DNA of 64,000 bases from Emydura subglobosa (taxonomy: Eukaryota > Chordata > Testudines > Chelidae): positions 13,058,540 to 13,122,539 of the forward strand of contig ML680086.1 of assembly GCA_007922225.1 (NCBI GenBank), read 5' to 3'. The first letter of the stretch is position 1. The number at the start of each line of letters is the position of its first letter. A program made the translations under genes and the position numbers. The notes under the pieces were generated by a model. The model was not told where the DNA came from. It worked only from the letters and a program-made list of their open reading frames with translations, and searched no databases. Positions 47,111-59,665 of the stretch are shown piece after piece.

Positions 47111-48249
47111 AGATTTGGTCCCAAAGTTTTACATCCATATCATTCCATATGAATGACAAATCTGTACCCTCTACACTATAATGGAAGGAAGGCATCAGTG
47201 GAAAATAATTAATATCTGCTACATAAACTGTTGTGTGTAAAGCATATTCACAATTTTTGTTTGTTTAATTTCTGAGGACAGGCATGAAAAAATCAAGATC
47301 TTTTCTGTTCCTATGGCTTTCTGGTTTTCTTATCCTTCCACTTCAAGATGCTTCTAAAAACAATGTTATCTAAGGGTTGCAAACTGAGATCTCTCTCTGC
47401 ACCTCCCGTTGGTTTAATGTGTACTCACTTCTTTCGTAAGATTGCCTCCGATCACACATTACTTTCAGAAAGAAACACACAATTGTAGAAGCAGCAGTTA
47501 AGCGATAACACAGTTCTTTGAACTAGTAACTTTTTGTTTTAGCTCTAATCTCACAGGCTACTTATAGTGACGTAGTTAAAAATAACATAGATTTTTTTAA
47601 ATCTAATTATAACCTGTTTCCAAGACGAGGTATGTCATTCCATTTTGCTGCCGCATGTAACAGAATGATAGTACTGACAGATAAATCATCCAGGAAAACC
47701 CTTTAAGTAGGGATGTAAGGTTTCAGATAATTCATACTGAACGTGCTGATAATAATAATGGCATATATCACTAGTTATTGACTAGTCCTTCAAGCAAGAG
47801 TTTTGTTAACTTATCCTGTTTAAACTAGTTGAGTATAAGTATGATTTACAAACATAAACCCAATATGTTATAGCTTGAGGGCATTGTAAAGAGGCTTAAG
47901 CCTTTTTGACCAACAATAGGCCCTGAGACAGCAAAGGGGATCAGTAAACATGAATCATTTCTTATAAATGGAGTGTTGTTGAAGTCAAGTATATCTCAAT
48001 AACTATCCCCTTGCTGGGCAGAATCAATAGGGCCAGATCCTCATCTGGCTCCACTGATTTGAATGAAGCTAAGAATCTGGACCATAGTTTTCAGAGAGGA
48101 TGTTGTTAATTTCTCTTAGAGTTTTTATAACTTTCAGCTAATAGTGACCTAACCTGTACTCTCCCAAACTACATGTTAAGTGTTAGGAACTTTCATTCAA
48201 CAAACATCCTTTGAATCATTTCAAAAGAAAATCAACATGTGGTCTTTCG
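47111..48249. other. Non-coding, no recognised feature
   Basis: A short GGGCC-group remnant at 48030-48080 (gggccagatcctcatctggc); otherwise nothing identifiable. Confidence 0.45.
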
Positions 48250-48515
48250 CTTAATTTCAGGTGACCTCACACTGAAAGGGGCTGCTAATGCTTTGAAGAA
48301 CAGGATTAGAATTCAAAACAGCCTTGACAAATTAGAGAATGGGTCTGAAATCAACCAAATGAAATTCAGTAAAGACAAGTGCAAAGTACTACACCTAAGA
48401 AGGAAAAGTCAAATGCACAACTACAAAATGAGGGATAACTGGCTAGGCAGTACTACTGCAGAAAAGGACCTGGGGGGTTAAAGTGGATCACAAATTGAAT
48501 CTGTGTCAACAATGT
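48250..48515 (+). mobile_element. CR1 retrotransposon, 5' part of interrupted copy
   Basis: The plus strand encodes a reverse-transcriptase C-terminal stretch including NQMKFSKDKCKVLHL and EKDLGG, the CR1 pattern QMKFN.DKCKVLH. The copy is 5'-truncated and then interrupted by an antisense element. It continues at 49341. Confidence 0.85.
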
Positions 48516-49340
48516 ACATAAAAATATAAGAATGGCCATATTGGGTCAGATCAATAGTCCATCTTAACCCAGTATCCTGTCTTGCGACAGTGGCCAATGC
48601 CAGGTGCATACATCCTGTTAGCCATTCCCAGCCTCTGGCAAACAGTAATCCCTGCCATCAATGGACCTATCCTCCATGAACTTATCTAATTCTTTTTTAA
48701 ATCCCGTTATAGTCTTGGCCTTCACAACATCCTCTGGCAAGGAGTTCCACAGGTTGACTGTGTTGTGTGATAAATACTTCCTTTTGTTCATTTTAAACCT
48801 GCTGCCTATTAATTTCATTTAGTGATCCCTAGTTTTTGTGTTATGAGAAAGGGTAAATAACTTCCTTTTTTTACTTTCTCCACACCACTCATGATTTTAT
48901 ATCCCCCATAGTCATCTCTTTTCCAAGCTGAAAAGTCCCAGTCTTATTAATTTCTCCTCATATGGAAGCTATTCCATAATCCAAATAATTTTAGTTGCCA
49001 TTTTCTGTACCTTTTCCAATTCCAGTATGTCTTTTTTGAGATAAGGTGACCAGATATGCGCGCAGTATTCAAGATGTGGGCATACCATAGAATACTAAAG
49101 AGGCAATACTATATTTTCTGTCTTATTATCTTTCCCTTTTCTAATGATTCCCAACATTGTTAGCGTTTTTGACTGCCGCAGCATATTGAATAGTTGTTTT
49201 CAGAGAAGTATCCACAATGACTCCAAGATCTCTTTCTTGAATGGTAATGGCTAATTTAGACCCCCGTCATTTTCTATGTATGGTTGGGATTATGTTTTCC
49301 AATGTGCCTTACTTTATATGTATCAGCATTGAATTGAATT
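48516..49340 (-). mobile_element. CR1-type element inserted antisense into an older CR1
   Basis: The plus strand begins aagaatggccatattgggtc and runs through the same landmarks as 62877-64000. The minus strand encodes RKYLSHNTVNLWNSLPEDVV, typical of the C-terminus of this CR1 subfamily. It splits one CR1 copy between caacaatgt and gtgatgcag, showing a later insertion. Confidence 0.88.
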
Positions 49341-49925
49341 GTGATGCAGTTGCGAAACAGGCTAATATCATTCTGGGGGTGTATTAATGAGTGTTGTATG
49401 TAAGACAGGGGAGGTAATTGTCCAGCTATAGCTGGCCCAGGTGAGGCCTCAGCTGGAGTACTGTGTCCAATTCTGGGCACGACACTTTAAGAATGATGCG
49501 GACAAACTGGAGAGAGCCCAGACGACTGAAACAAAAAAGATAAAAGGTTCCGAAAACCCGATCTGTGAGGAAAGGATAAAAAAACTGGGCATGTTTAGTC
49601 TTGAGAAAAGAAAACTGACAAGGGCTATTATACAAAGGATGGTGATCAATTGTTCTTCATGTCCACTGAAGGTAGGACAAGTAATGGGCTTAATCTGCAG
49701 CAAGGGAGATGTAGGTAGATATTAAAAAAAGCTTTCTAACTATAAGGATAGTTAAGCTATAGAATAGGCTTCCAAGGGAGAATGTTCGATCCCCATCACT
49801 GGAGGATTTTAAGAGCAGGTTAGACTAACACCTGTCAGGGATGGTCTATGTATACTTGGTCCTGCCTCAGCACAGAGGAATAGTCTAGATGACCTCTAAA
49901 GGTCCCTTCCAGCCGTACATTAATT
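49341..49925 (+). mobile_element. CR1 retrotransposon, 3' part of interrupted copy
   Basis: Resumes as gtgatgcagttgcgaaacag, encodes RPQLEYCVQFWA and EERIKKLGMFSLEKRKL, and ends in gatgacctctaaaggtccct plus tccagccgtac, the CR1 3' untranslated hallmark. The frame is decayed and non-functional. Confidence 0.92.
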
Positions 49926-50640
49926 ATTAATCTGTATTGTAGTAGTTCCTAGGAGCCCCAGTCTTGGACCAGGACCCTAGGTGCTGTACAAATACGTAAG
50001 AAAAAGGCAGTCCATTATTAAGTGTCCAGTGAGGACTTATGCCATACATTAGAGAAGGGAGAGTCGGGGGGAAACATAAGCACTTGCTTAAATCAGTCCT
50101 GTTTGAGCCATCAAGCTAAATCCAGACATCATGAGTTAGACTACTGGGAGTCATTACATCATTGTGCTGTGACATGATTTCTTGACCCCGTTCCAGGAGA
50201 ATATGAGTGGCAGAAAAGAATCTGCTGTGCTGGGAGAGAGCCAGCCAAGTGGAGCACTTTGTGCTGAGATGCTCTAACTGAGCACTGAGGGAAGGTGGCC
50301 AGCTGGTTCCCTGGGCATCTCTCCTTCTTCTGCACATGGCTTTCAGTTCCAGAATGGGGGTTGGCATCACTGTATTTAGACTGTAAGCTCTTTGCGGCGG
50401 GGACTGTCTTTTTGTCTGTGTTTGTTCAGCACCTGGCACAATGGGGCCCTAAAATACTAATCAAAAATCAGAGATTTTTATTGTTACGGTTTACAATGTT
50501 GAATTTTACAGCTAAAACCCCGATTCTCTGGGGATTTCCTGATCCTCCTAAACCCTCTGCACTGGGGTATGGAGAAAGCCAGGTGCACTCAGAGGAGCAG
50601 GCTGCATTGGGATGAGATGCACCTGGGAGCTCTGGAAGGG
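49926..50640. mobile_element. SINE-tail fragments in both orientations
   Basis: 49935-49995 is antisense tail (cctaggagccccagtcttgg, gtgctgtacaaata). 50378-50455 is sense tail (gactgtaagctctttgcggc, cagcacctggcacaatgggg). Between them is unassigned sequence. Confidence 0.65.
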
Positions 50641-50804
50641 ATTGTCTTCATAAGGCACTGGCATTACATCACCATGCTTTGGTAATTCACCCTCCTGCAG
50701 GCCTGGGGGCAGGGCCTGCTGGAATGTTTGTACAGCACCTAGCACAGTGGGACCAAATCCTGGCTGGGTCCTCTAGAGGCAACTGTAGTACAAAATAATA
50801 ATAA
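50641..50804 (+). mobile_element. SINE tail with (ATA)n end
   Basis: tgtacagcacctagcacagt, then gtcctctagaggcaactgta, ending in an aataataataataat run, the usual 3' end of this SINE. Confidence 0.75.
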
Positions 50805-51118
50805 TAATAATGGAGAGAGGATGGATGGTTTGTGGTTAAGTCTGGGAGGCAGGGCTGCTGGGTTAAATCCCTGACTGTGCCACAGACTTCTTATGTAGCT
50901 TTACGGAAATCACTTAATCTCTGTGTCTCAGTTCCCCATCTGTAAAAAGGAGACATTGCTGTCTCTCTGTCTCCCTCTGCTCTGTCTCCCACCAATGTGT
51001 CTGTCTATTTAGATTATAAATTCCATGGAGGAGGGATGGGCTGTGTATTTGTACAGTGCCCAACACAATCTCATTTGGAGCTTGTAGGTGCTACTATAAT
51101 ATTAATGATAAATAAATG
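50805..51118 (+). mobile_element. tRNA-derived SINE, nearly full length
   Basis: Head with gctgggttaaatccctgact (B-box region), body catctgtaaaaaggagacat, tail tttgtacagtgcccaacaca and ending gataaataaatg. Directly follows another SINE tail. Confidence 0.85.
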
Positions 51119-51239
51119 TAAGAAGTTACAGTTTTAACTAGAATTCCATTCTAAATCCCATAGTATGTTTATTAATTTCAGGACACAAGATTTTTTTATA
51201 TATATACAATTAGGGGGTAAGAGAAGACATAGGCTCTGA

Positions 51240-51470
51240 TATAAGAGGTAGTGTGGATCAGGATATAGGTCACTGGACTGGACTCAGGAGACCTATGTTT
51301 TCTTCCTGATTGTGTCATTGGCCTGCTGTGTGACTTTGATCAAATCACCATGACTCGCTGTTTCTCAGTTTCCCCATCATTAAATGGGGTTAATGAATCT
51401 GATGCCTGTTTCCTTTGTACATCACTTTGCGATGTAGGGGTGAAAGAGCCTAAGAGCTAGGTATTACTGT
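51240..51470 (+). mobile_element. tRNA-derived SINE
   Basis: ggtagtgtggatcaggatat head, gctgtgtgactttgatcaaa, tttctcagtttccccatcat, and acatcactttgcgatgtagg tail. Confidence 0.85.
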
Positions 51471-52882
51471 CATGTGCATACTGTGTGTTTTTATGCACTT
51501 GTAGGAGTTATATGTTTGCGTTTCTCTCTTTTCTATTTACAAAAAAATAATGAAAATTGTTAGATACACTAAATTCAGATTTAGGACCGAATTCAGCAAA
51601 GCACTTAAGCACTGTAGCAGGGCGTTAATTTAGAACTGTGATGCAGATATATTTGTCTTTTTGTAGAGTAAATTCATGTTGTGAGTTAGCTATTCACTAT
51701 TTAACAACACTCCATCAAAGATGTTTCCACCAGTCACCTTAGATTTTAATGAGTAGGGTGGAAAAAAAAAGTTATATGTCCAAGCAACAGTGCTTGTACC
51801 CTGGGAGTGCTTCAGTCCTCCTGTGTAGTGAAAAGTTAATCTTTCTTGACAGATGATGCATGTGGATAGTGCTTTGTGTATTTGATACTGAACGCTTGAT
51901 ATAGCTCAGTGATCCCATATAAACACTGCAACAGCAGAGGGGACCCTGAGCAGGGAACAGTTCTGTCTTAAATCCTCATGTCTGTCACGGCAGGACATCC
52001 TTCCATGAAGACACACCAACTTCAGAGAGACTGTAGCATCTTGACACGGCATTAGAGATGTTCATTTGTTAATGACTAACCTTAAAGCTACAGCATCTCT
52101 TTTCAGAGCCTTTTCCATCTCTATTTTGCAAACAGACATGCACACAAAAATCAGTCAGCATTGGGACATTTGGATAGGTGGACAGCAAGAATCTGCTTTC
52201 TGACCAATAGGATTATTTTAGACTAATGTTTAAATAGTGGATTTTTTTTAAGGGACTGTATCTCTCTCTCTTGACCTTATTATTGTTAGCAAGAATGGGG
52301 CTTTGCAAAGACGATTGACTGTTCAGAAGAATATCCTCACCTCTGTTTCATGATGTGACTGCACAAAACAGGCTGAATTTGTAGAGGACAAAAAGGATTT
52401 GAAATTTGACCCTGTACAGAAGCAACAGAGCTGCTAAACTGTTGTTTAGAGCACTTTTCACATCCGACAACCAGAATCCAACTGTGTGAAGTGCCACATC
52501 CTCAACTGGTATAAATCAATGTCTCTCCACTGAAATCAAAGCAGCTACACGCACTCTCACTGGCTGAGGATCTGGGCCAAACTGTCTTAAAGAGACTCGT
52601 GAGTTTTTTTCCTGCAGCAACACTATCTGCTGGATGCTTTCTCTGGTGATAAACATTAATCTCACAAAGGAAAGCATCACCAAAGGATCTTTAATTGCTA
52701 TTTTGGGGTCCTGAAGTCCATACTCAGGCAAAACTCACATGAAAGCCAAAGAATGTTTAAGGATTCAGGATTGTTTAAGGATTCAGTGTCTCATGCATTA
52801 GGGAAGAGATAGGACCTCTGATGAAGTTTCTGGACACAGGCCTTGTGGATCTGTTTATCTAGTTCCAAGTTAAAGACTGACT
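51471..52882. other. Non-coding, no recognised feature
   Basis: A 'gcaaagcacttaagcactg' palindrome remnant at about 51590-51620; no gene. Confidence 0.4.
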
Positions 52883-53060
52883 AAGGCCATGTCCACACTA
52901 AAAGTTCTTTGCCAGGATAGCTATACATACACACACACACTATACTATACTATGTACTATATCAGCAAAGTTTTCTAGTGTGGATGCAGCTTATACTGAC
53001 AAAGCTGCATTTTGGCTAGTACATAGCTTATGCTAGCCCCCGCAACCAGCCTCCATGTAG
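52883..53060. mobile_element. Palindromic MITE-like element with microsatellite loop
   Basis: The left arm gtccacactaaaagttcttt (from 52890) pairs with ttttctagtgtggat (to about 52986). The loop holds an AC run and tatac repeats (52926-52960). Resembles the abundant turtle 'ggccatgtctacactaaaaagtt' element (recalled). Confidence 0.6.
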
Positions 53061-53489
53061 ATGTCTGCTGTATTTGAACAGCGTATTTGTACATAGTTCT
53101 TCATGTCCTTCGTGGATGTAACTCCATAAGGAATCCTCATAGTTCTTTAAAGGAAGCGGCTAACATCAGAACAACTAGAGATGAATATGTGTTGTGCCTC
53201 TAATCAATATGGTGTCAGCTTACTCCTGAAAGAAAAGAGCAGTTGATCTTTTATTAACCTGAGGATTTCTCTGCCTGATTCTATAGCTGGGTGCTGACCA
53301 GGAAGCCTTGGTTTGTCATTTTTAACCCAGCACACTCTGTTTCCTAGCAAATGCTGCAGGACCTGCAAGAAAAACAACTGGATTTCAAAGCTAGTAAAAA
53401 AAAATAGGCATTGGTTGCAGCTTTTCAAAATCCCTTACAAAAAGCAGGGGTAGAAACCATGAAAACTAAACTGCTTGTGAGGTGATCGG

Positions 53490-53590
53490 AGCCAAGTCAT
53501 TTAGGCTGCTGAGATTTTCAAAGGGGCCTGAAGGAGTTTGGTGCTTGACTCCCACTGAAAACCAATGAGAACTTGACACCTAACCCCCTG
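53490..53590. mobile_element. Short palindromic element ('attttcaaagg' group)
   Basis: gagattttcaaaggggcctg, ttggtgcttgactcccactg and acttgacacctaaccccc match the '.TTAGGYGCCTAA.' group also seen at 37995, 55100 and 55950. Confidence 0.5.
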
Positions 53591-53654
53591 CTAAATTCAT
53601 GCAATTATGCAGAGCATTGGTCCAACTAAAAGCCTCCAGCTTGGAGCAATGGAA

Positions 53655-54065
53655 AATTAATAGGACTATTTCCTAGAGGTTAGAGCAAGGAGACTGTGTG
53701 TCAAGAGGTCTGGATTTCATTCCTGGCTGCCACTGACTTCTTGTATGACTTTGGGCAAATCACTTAGGCTCTTTATGTGTTTGTTAGGCCCAGTTGTCCA
53801 CTTCCTGGCACCTACATGTGGCCATCTGTACCAGTACAAAGAGTGTAAAACACTCCGGAATTAGAATAGCAATATTTTATGCTCACTCCACACAGGTGTA
53901 ATTAACTACCCAAGGTACAAGGTAGATGAGCATCAATTAGGCCCTTAGTTTCTCCAGCTGTAAAGGAGTGTGATTCCTGTCTCACAAGGGTGGGATGCAG
54001 ATGATACGAATGTTTGTAAAGCATGTGGAGATCCTCTGCTACATAAATGCAAAGTGTTCTTTTTT
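53655..54065 (+). mobile_element. tRNA-derived SINE interrupted by about 150 bp
   Basis: The SINE head and middle are at 53655-53783 (ggttagagcaaggagactgt to aatcacttaggctctttatg). The rest is at 53944-54065 (cttagtttctccagctgtaa to atgtttgtaaagcatgtgga). The intervening segment is bounded by direct TTAGGCCC repeats (53784-53791 and 53937-53944). Confidence 0.7.
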
Positions 54066-55099
54066 AGACGTCTTAACAGAAGAATCTTATAAATTGTGCT
54101 GAAGAATTTAGCAGCTGGGTGGGGGGAAATGGAGCTGTTCACAAGAGGGTAATAGATATGGCTTTTGAAAACTGCTTTTTTATCTAAATTGGGGGAGAAG
54201 GAGAGACAGGAAGCTACTTGGATCCATGTCAAAGCCCTCTTATCTAGCACATTTATACTCGCTGCTACACAAATTACTCCCGTTCACCTTTAACTGGCCT
54301 TCTGACAGTCCTAAGCTGATACCTAATACTCCTGAAAGCTGACACCTAGCAAGCAGTGTGTTAAAATCCCATCTCAAGTGAATGATATTAGAGAAGAACC
54401 CGCAGCCACCAAAGCTATGAAAACTATTGCTAGTGTGATCCTCCAGACATTTTAACATGAGCCTATTTTCCTTTTATGTGCTATTCCCGTGCATCCCAAG
54501 TGCGTAAGTGTGACAGAGGAACATCTATTTTAAAAGATGCCAAAGCAGTGGCCCAATTACAGATGTCAGACATTTCATAACAAGAGTGATATATATTTTG
54601 TCTTTTTGGCAAAATTTCAACAAATCAGCTGAGCCTTCCCTCACCTTTCCACCCCATCCTGTCACCTATAAACCAATGATCAGGCTGGAAATGTACCCTC
54701 CTCCTCCTCCTCTCTTCATTGCTCCTTCCGTTAGGTTGGCACCCTTTGACAACTTGACCTTTTCAGCATTTGGAAGCGTCCCTCCATGCTGCCATGCTTA
54801 AAGGGTTCAAATATTTAGTATCACTGCTGCTTGGACTGTCAGAGGATAAACAGCAACAGGATAGCTGTGCACCATTGAATAGCTGGAGACAGTGGTGGTT
54901 AACTGGCTTACTTCATCTACTGGCCAGAGACCTTGCAGATAATAAATACCTGCCCTCTGCTCGCTGGGTGTGAGAGTGTGACTGTTGTGTCTGGGAATAA
55001 TCAGGTTAGATATGAAGCCTGATTCTGCCAGTGTTGAGAGGCCTCAATGCGCTGACTACAATGAAAGGCGTTCAGTACCTTGAGGGTCTGGGTTTCTTA
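54066..55099. other. Non-coding, no recognised feature
   Basis: No repeat or gene I can support, apart from a weak palindrome remnant at 55015-55085. Confidence 0.4.
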
Positions 55100-55290
55100 T
55101 GAGACTCAGAGGATAACACAACTGGCTGTAAAAGCCACAACAACAAGGTGATTTCAAGGCTAAGTAACTTAGGCTTCCAAGTGCCTAATATTGCTTTTGA
55201 AAAAGAGACTTAGGCTCCTAAATCCTGGCTCCCAACAAGCAGATTTGCAGAGGTATTTAGGTGCCTAGAGAGGTCTTTTTGTCCCAAAAA
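55100..55290. mobile_element. Palindromic element ('ttaggctcctaa' group)
   Basis: gtaacttaggcttccaagtg, gagacttaggctcctaaatc and ggtatttaggtgcctagaga are the diagnostic blocks. Confidence 0.5.
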
Positions 55291-55949
55291 ACTAAACCTT
55301 TTAATTGAGAAAATGTCAAAACAGAACCTTTTGACAATTTCAAAACATTTTTCAAAATGTTTTCAAAACAGAGAAATTCGTCCACACCAACTTTCCCTTT
55401 GGAACTTTGTTTTTGATGAAGCAGCATTCTCCAATAAACGTTTCATTGAAAAATTCCTGAGCAGCTCTATTAACAGATTAGTACAAAGTTATCTATCGCC
55501 ATTGAATTCCATCTGCAATGCTAGAGGAAATGAGGTAGCTGGGACCTGATTTTCACATGTGCTGCGCACCAGACACTCCCATTAACATAACTGTGGGTGC
55601 TCAGTCTCTGGCCCTACTGACCAGACTTTGACCAGAATTTAGACTTGACATACTTGGCCAAAGCTGGCTGCTGAAAGTGTGATGGTATTAGTTAAGCTGA
55701 TCTCACCGCTGACTTCAATATCTGTGTAGAACCTGCCATGGGCTGTCATCCCTAGTAGTTTTTCTCAGAGATTTTATGTTTCCATTTACTGTGAGATACT
55801 AACCCTAAATTACATCTCTGCAGCCCTAGGTAACTCAAGGGAGTTGTGCAAGCGTGAGGGCAGAATTCAGCCCAGTGTCTCTAACTTCCATGCATACTGA
55901 TAGAAAGATAGTACCCAGGTAGAAATTGGCCAAGTCATAAGATGGTGGG

Positions 55950-56060
55950 TAAAGTTTTCAAGAGCACTGGAGTTCCATTTCAAAGGTGATTTAAGCACTT
56001 AGTCTTGACAGCTAATGGGACTTGAACTACTAAATCACTTAGGTAGTTTTTATTATTTAC
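55950..56060. mobile_element. Palindromic element remnant
   Basis: taaagttttcaagagcactg, gatttaagcacttagtcttg and ctaaatcacttaggtag belong to the same group as 53490-53590. Confidence 0.45.
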
Positions 56061-59000
56061 CCCTTATTATCTGGATCCAAACCCCATTCCCAAAGGTTGC
56101 GGATGTGCATGACACTATATTGACTTTTTTACTGGATCTGTGCTAGTTAGAATATATAACACAGCTGGGTATTTGTACCACACCAGGGTGCTACGTCACC
56201 TCCTTTTTGGTGCCTGCTGTATCATTGTGCAGTATTTTGGTTCATCTTAAATTGTGATCTTTAAACAAGATCCTTTATTGGCCCTCTGAGCTACCACAGG
56301 ACACTGATGACCCTCCCTTGCAGTCATTTAGCAAGGATGTATAAATGTGGCCAGTCAGATTAGATGGCTATCATTCAGACTAAAGACATACATTAGGAGA
56401 AAAAAATATAGCTACAGGGTCTGTGCCACCAGCTTATTTTGTTGATCACAACCAGGTTTCCTGTTTTTGCTGTTTGGGGTTTTTTTTGTTTTGTTTCGTT
56501 TTTTTCCTATATGGTTCTGAATGAGAGTGTTAGACAACATGATCATGCATAATTAAAAATCTGGCAAATTTACCATGAAATGGAAGTGACAGTGTCCAAT
56601 GAAGTGTTGGGGTGGGGAGGCATTGCCTTTGGGAGCTGTGCTTCATCTCCTGCTGCTGCCTAATGTCTTAGTCGGCTGGGATAGCTCAATGCCTCTGCAA
56701 TAATAAAATAGCCATGTGATATTTCCCCACTGTGTGGAAGGGTTGCTGCTTTTTTTTAAACACTTTAAAATAGCTTTAAACTTATTCCTTAGTGAAGCTA
56801 GAAAGAAGACAATCCTGAATCTAATCCTTTGAAGAGATCACCCCCCCCATCTAATCTCTAGGAAAGTTTGAATCAGGATCTGAACTTGGCGTCTGGCCCC
56901 TACTTCTATCGTGATCAAAAGTCCTTCCAAAATCTGAGCTATTTTGCAGCTCAGATCTATCTATACTGAAGAAATTTTTAGTGAGAAGGAAGCTGCTTTT
57001 TCATAGGACTTTGGTTTTCTGCAGTATCCTGTTTGCTGATGATACTTACAAGAAGGGGCAATTTGGAGAGTGTGCTAATGCCCTTTCCTTGCCCATTTTG
57101 GATATATTACAAACTGAATCAAACCATGCTATGCATGAAAAGATATGGGGCAGGTAAGTCAAGCTCTAGGGTTGTGGAAAGGTTTCTGGAGAAAGAAGCA
57201 GTACATCTGAAAGATTTGCTTGATGCTGGCAACAATAAAGTATGCCATTTTGTTTCAATGCCACACTTGCTTTATTTACTGTGGTCATGAATGTGTGTCG
57301 TACCTTCTTTGTATAAAACAACTTCATGGCCAGAGAATATTTCTTCTTGTTACTGCAAGCTGCTACTGGGTACCGTGTTCTTTCCTTGTAGGATAAGGAA
57401 TATGGGGCTATTTCTAAGCAGAAAAAAAACCTGTAAAGTGAAAAGCCTGATTCACAAAATTCAGATCTGGATGCAAACTTTCCCTAAATTTGGTCTGGAA
57501 CAGTCTTTAATGCTCCAGTCTGGATTTGGGATCAGCAGCAGGGTCTGTGGTCAGTGTGGTGAGAGAAAACGCACAGGAGTGAAATGAACTGCAGCAGAAA
57601 GAGTGATCTTTTATTGTAGCCTAAACTTGCCATTGCTTCTGATGCAATTCTACCTGGGGGGCAACAGGGCTTTTGAAAACAGTTTGCAAAGATAAGGCTG
57701 GAGGGCCAGTTTGGGTAAAGTTAGAGCCAAGGTGGGCCCAAACTGGCCTGCAAAATTTGGATCCTGATATAAATTTCTTCAGAGTTTGGGATTGGGGGAC
57801 AGACCCCAGACTCTGGGTTAGCTCCACCTCTGCTTCTGAGAAATTCACAAATCTTCAGTTTACTTTCTTCTGAAAGTATTTTTCATCCACTTTTGCACTT
57901 CTATTCCCAGTTTGATTCTTATCTATGACAGCTCATGTGTTTGGCCTTACCCAAAGTATACAAAACTACTTTTGTGGTGTGTCTGAGCCAGCCAGAGTCA
58001 AAGAATGCCAGAGTTCTAAAAGGAAAAACCTGCTCTTGTAGGATTTCTAGTCCACAAGGCTTCCACAAAGTTCAAATGATTTAAAGAAGCAGCTTAAAGT
58101 CTATATTACATCTGACGTTAAGTCCCTGCACTAGACAGAAGGGTTTTTTTTCAGGATGACCTAGCTAAATGAGTTACAGTCAATCCAGGAATGAACGTGC
58201 CTTGAATTAGTGTTAGCAACTACAGCATCTAGGAATTGGGTATTGCCCCTTTAAATAGTTTGGCAACCCTCTAGTGAGCAACCCTGTCTTCTATTGCAGA
58301 AGCCACCAGAAACTAATGGAGCAGCAATATGTCTGCATGGCTAGGCCTTGTATGTGTATAGTTAGTAAGCCTAGTTATTTGGAATCCATCTGCATCCATT
58401 TGGTTTCTTCATCTTCTTAAAGTGGTACAGAGAGGACAGACACAACAGAAACCAATCACAAAATCCAGTGACGACCGAAAGATCAGGGTTTGGAGTACCA
58501 TATTTTTGTACCATTTTGTACCATTACCATGTAATGTACCATCCAGGAGACACTTTCATGCAGGAGTTTTATGGGACAAACCTACAAAGTATTCCCCCCC
58601 CCCCCCACACACACACACACACCCTCCAAAGAGGTTTTGTTAGACTCAGGATAATCCTATCTATTCTAACAAAAAATAAATATATGCCCAATGTACATAA
58701 CACCCAAGCACAGAGAGGCCCCAATCCCTGACTGGAGCGTCTTGACTCTACTGCAATATAAATGATAATTTGTCAGGTGTTATGACTCGTCTTTAAATTG
58801 GTGAAGACTTGCAGCCACTCAGAATTGAGGCACCAGGAATGGACCAAAAGATTATCACTGTGCATCTTGGACCATATATCTTATCGTGCTGGACCACGTG
58901 AGAAAGGGAAACCTTTCTCGCACTCTGCTCTACCAGCGATGACAGTCAGTGCACCATTAGTCTCCTCCTCCCATTACCACCTCCATATTTTCCCCCATAC

Positions 59001-59665
59001 TACCCTTTATGCATGGAATGCCCTCTTAGTCTTGATTTGCCAAGCCACCACCGTCTCTTTGTTCAGATCACTCCTAAAAAGATCCATTGTCCCCCACTAG
59101 CTCACCTTTGCAACAGAGGACAGAATATAACCCTACATTCCTCCCGATACTCAAATCATTCAGCCATGCACATGCCCCTTTTTTCTGACTTTGTCATGCT
59201 TCACCTCAAATAATTCCTATGAAATTTCTCCCTCCCCAACCAAAATTAATTCAATGGGGATGGGGGAAAGGGATAAAGCGGGTTTATTTTAATAGTTTCC
59301 ACTCTCAGTTCAGTTTTATAGCACAGTATATTTAACTTTAACGTATGGACAGCTGGATGCATTTAACGGCACAATGGAAAGAATTTAGCGAGTATTCATT
59401 TCATGCCTTGTATTTGCAGCTGATCATCAAATATTTCTTCATAATATTTAGATGCACCCTGTTACAGATTTCAACAGGCTGATCAAAATATGTTAGGGTC
59501 AGGTAAGATTTGTCATGGACATGTCTCTTTATTTCTTTACTTCCTAAGACACCTTATACAAGTGAAAGCTCAGTGTAACAGATATCAGCAAATTTAGCTT
59601 GATGCTTACAATAGGGTTACTTGCCTTCTCCATAGAGTTGAGACAAGACAGTACACAGAAACATA
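56061..59665. other. Non-coding, no recognised gene
   Basis: Includes a C-run followed by (AC)n at about 58596-58621 and repeated 'caaaatttggatcc' type motifs (57460-57780) of an unassigned repeat. Open frames near 57-59 kb show no family features. Confidence 0.45.
58596..58621 (+). repeat. C-run plus (AC)n microsatellite
   Basis: About a dozen C followed by AC dinucleotides. Confidence 0.9.

Noticed and set aside
48239..49725. Open frames with reverse-transcriptase-like text as host genes
   Set aside because: They are fragments of dead CR1 elements with stops, frameshifts and a nested insertion.
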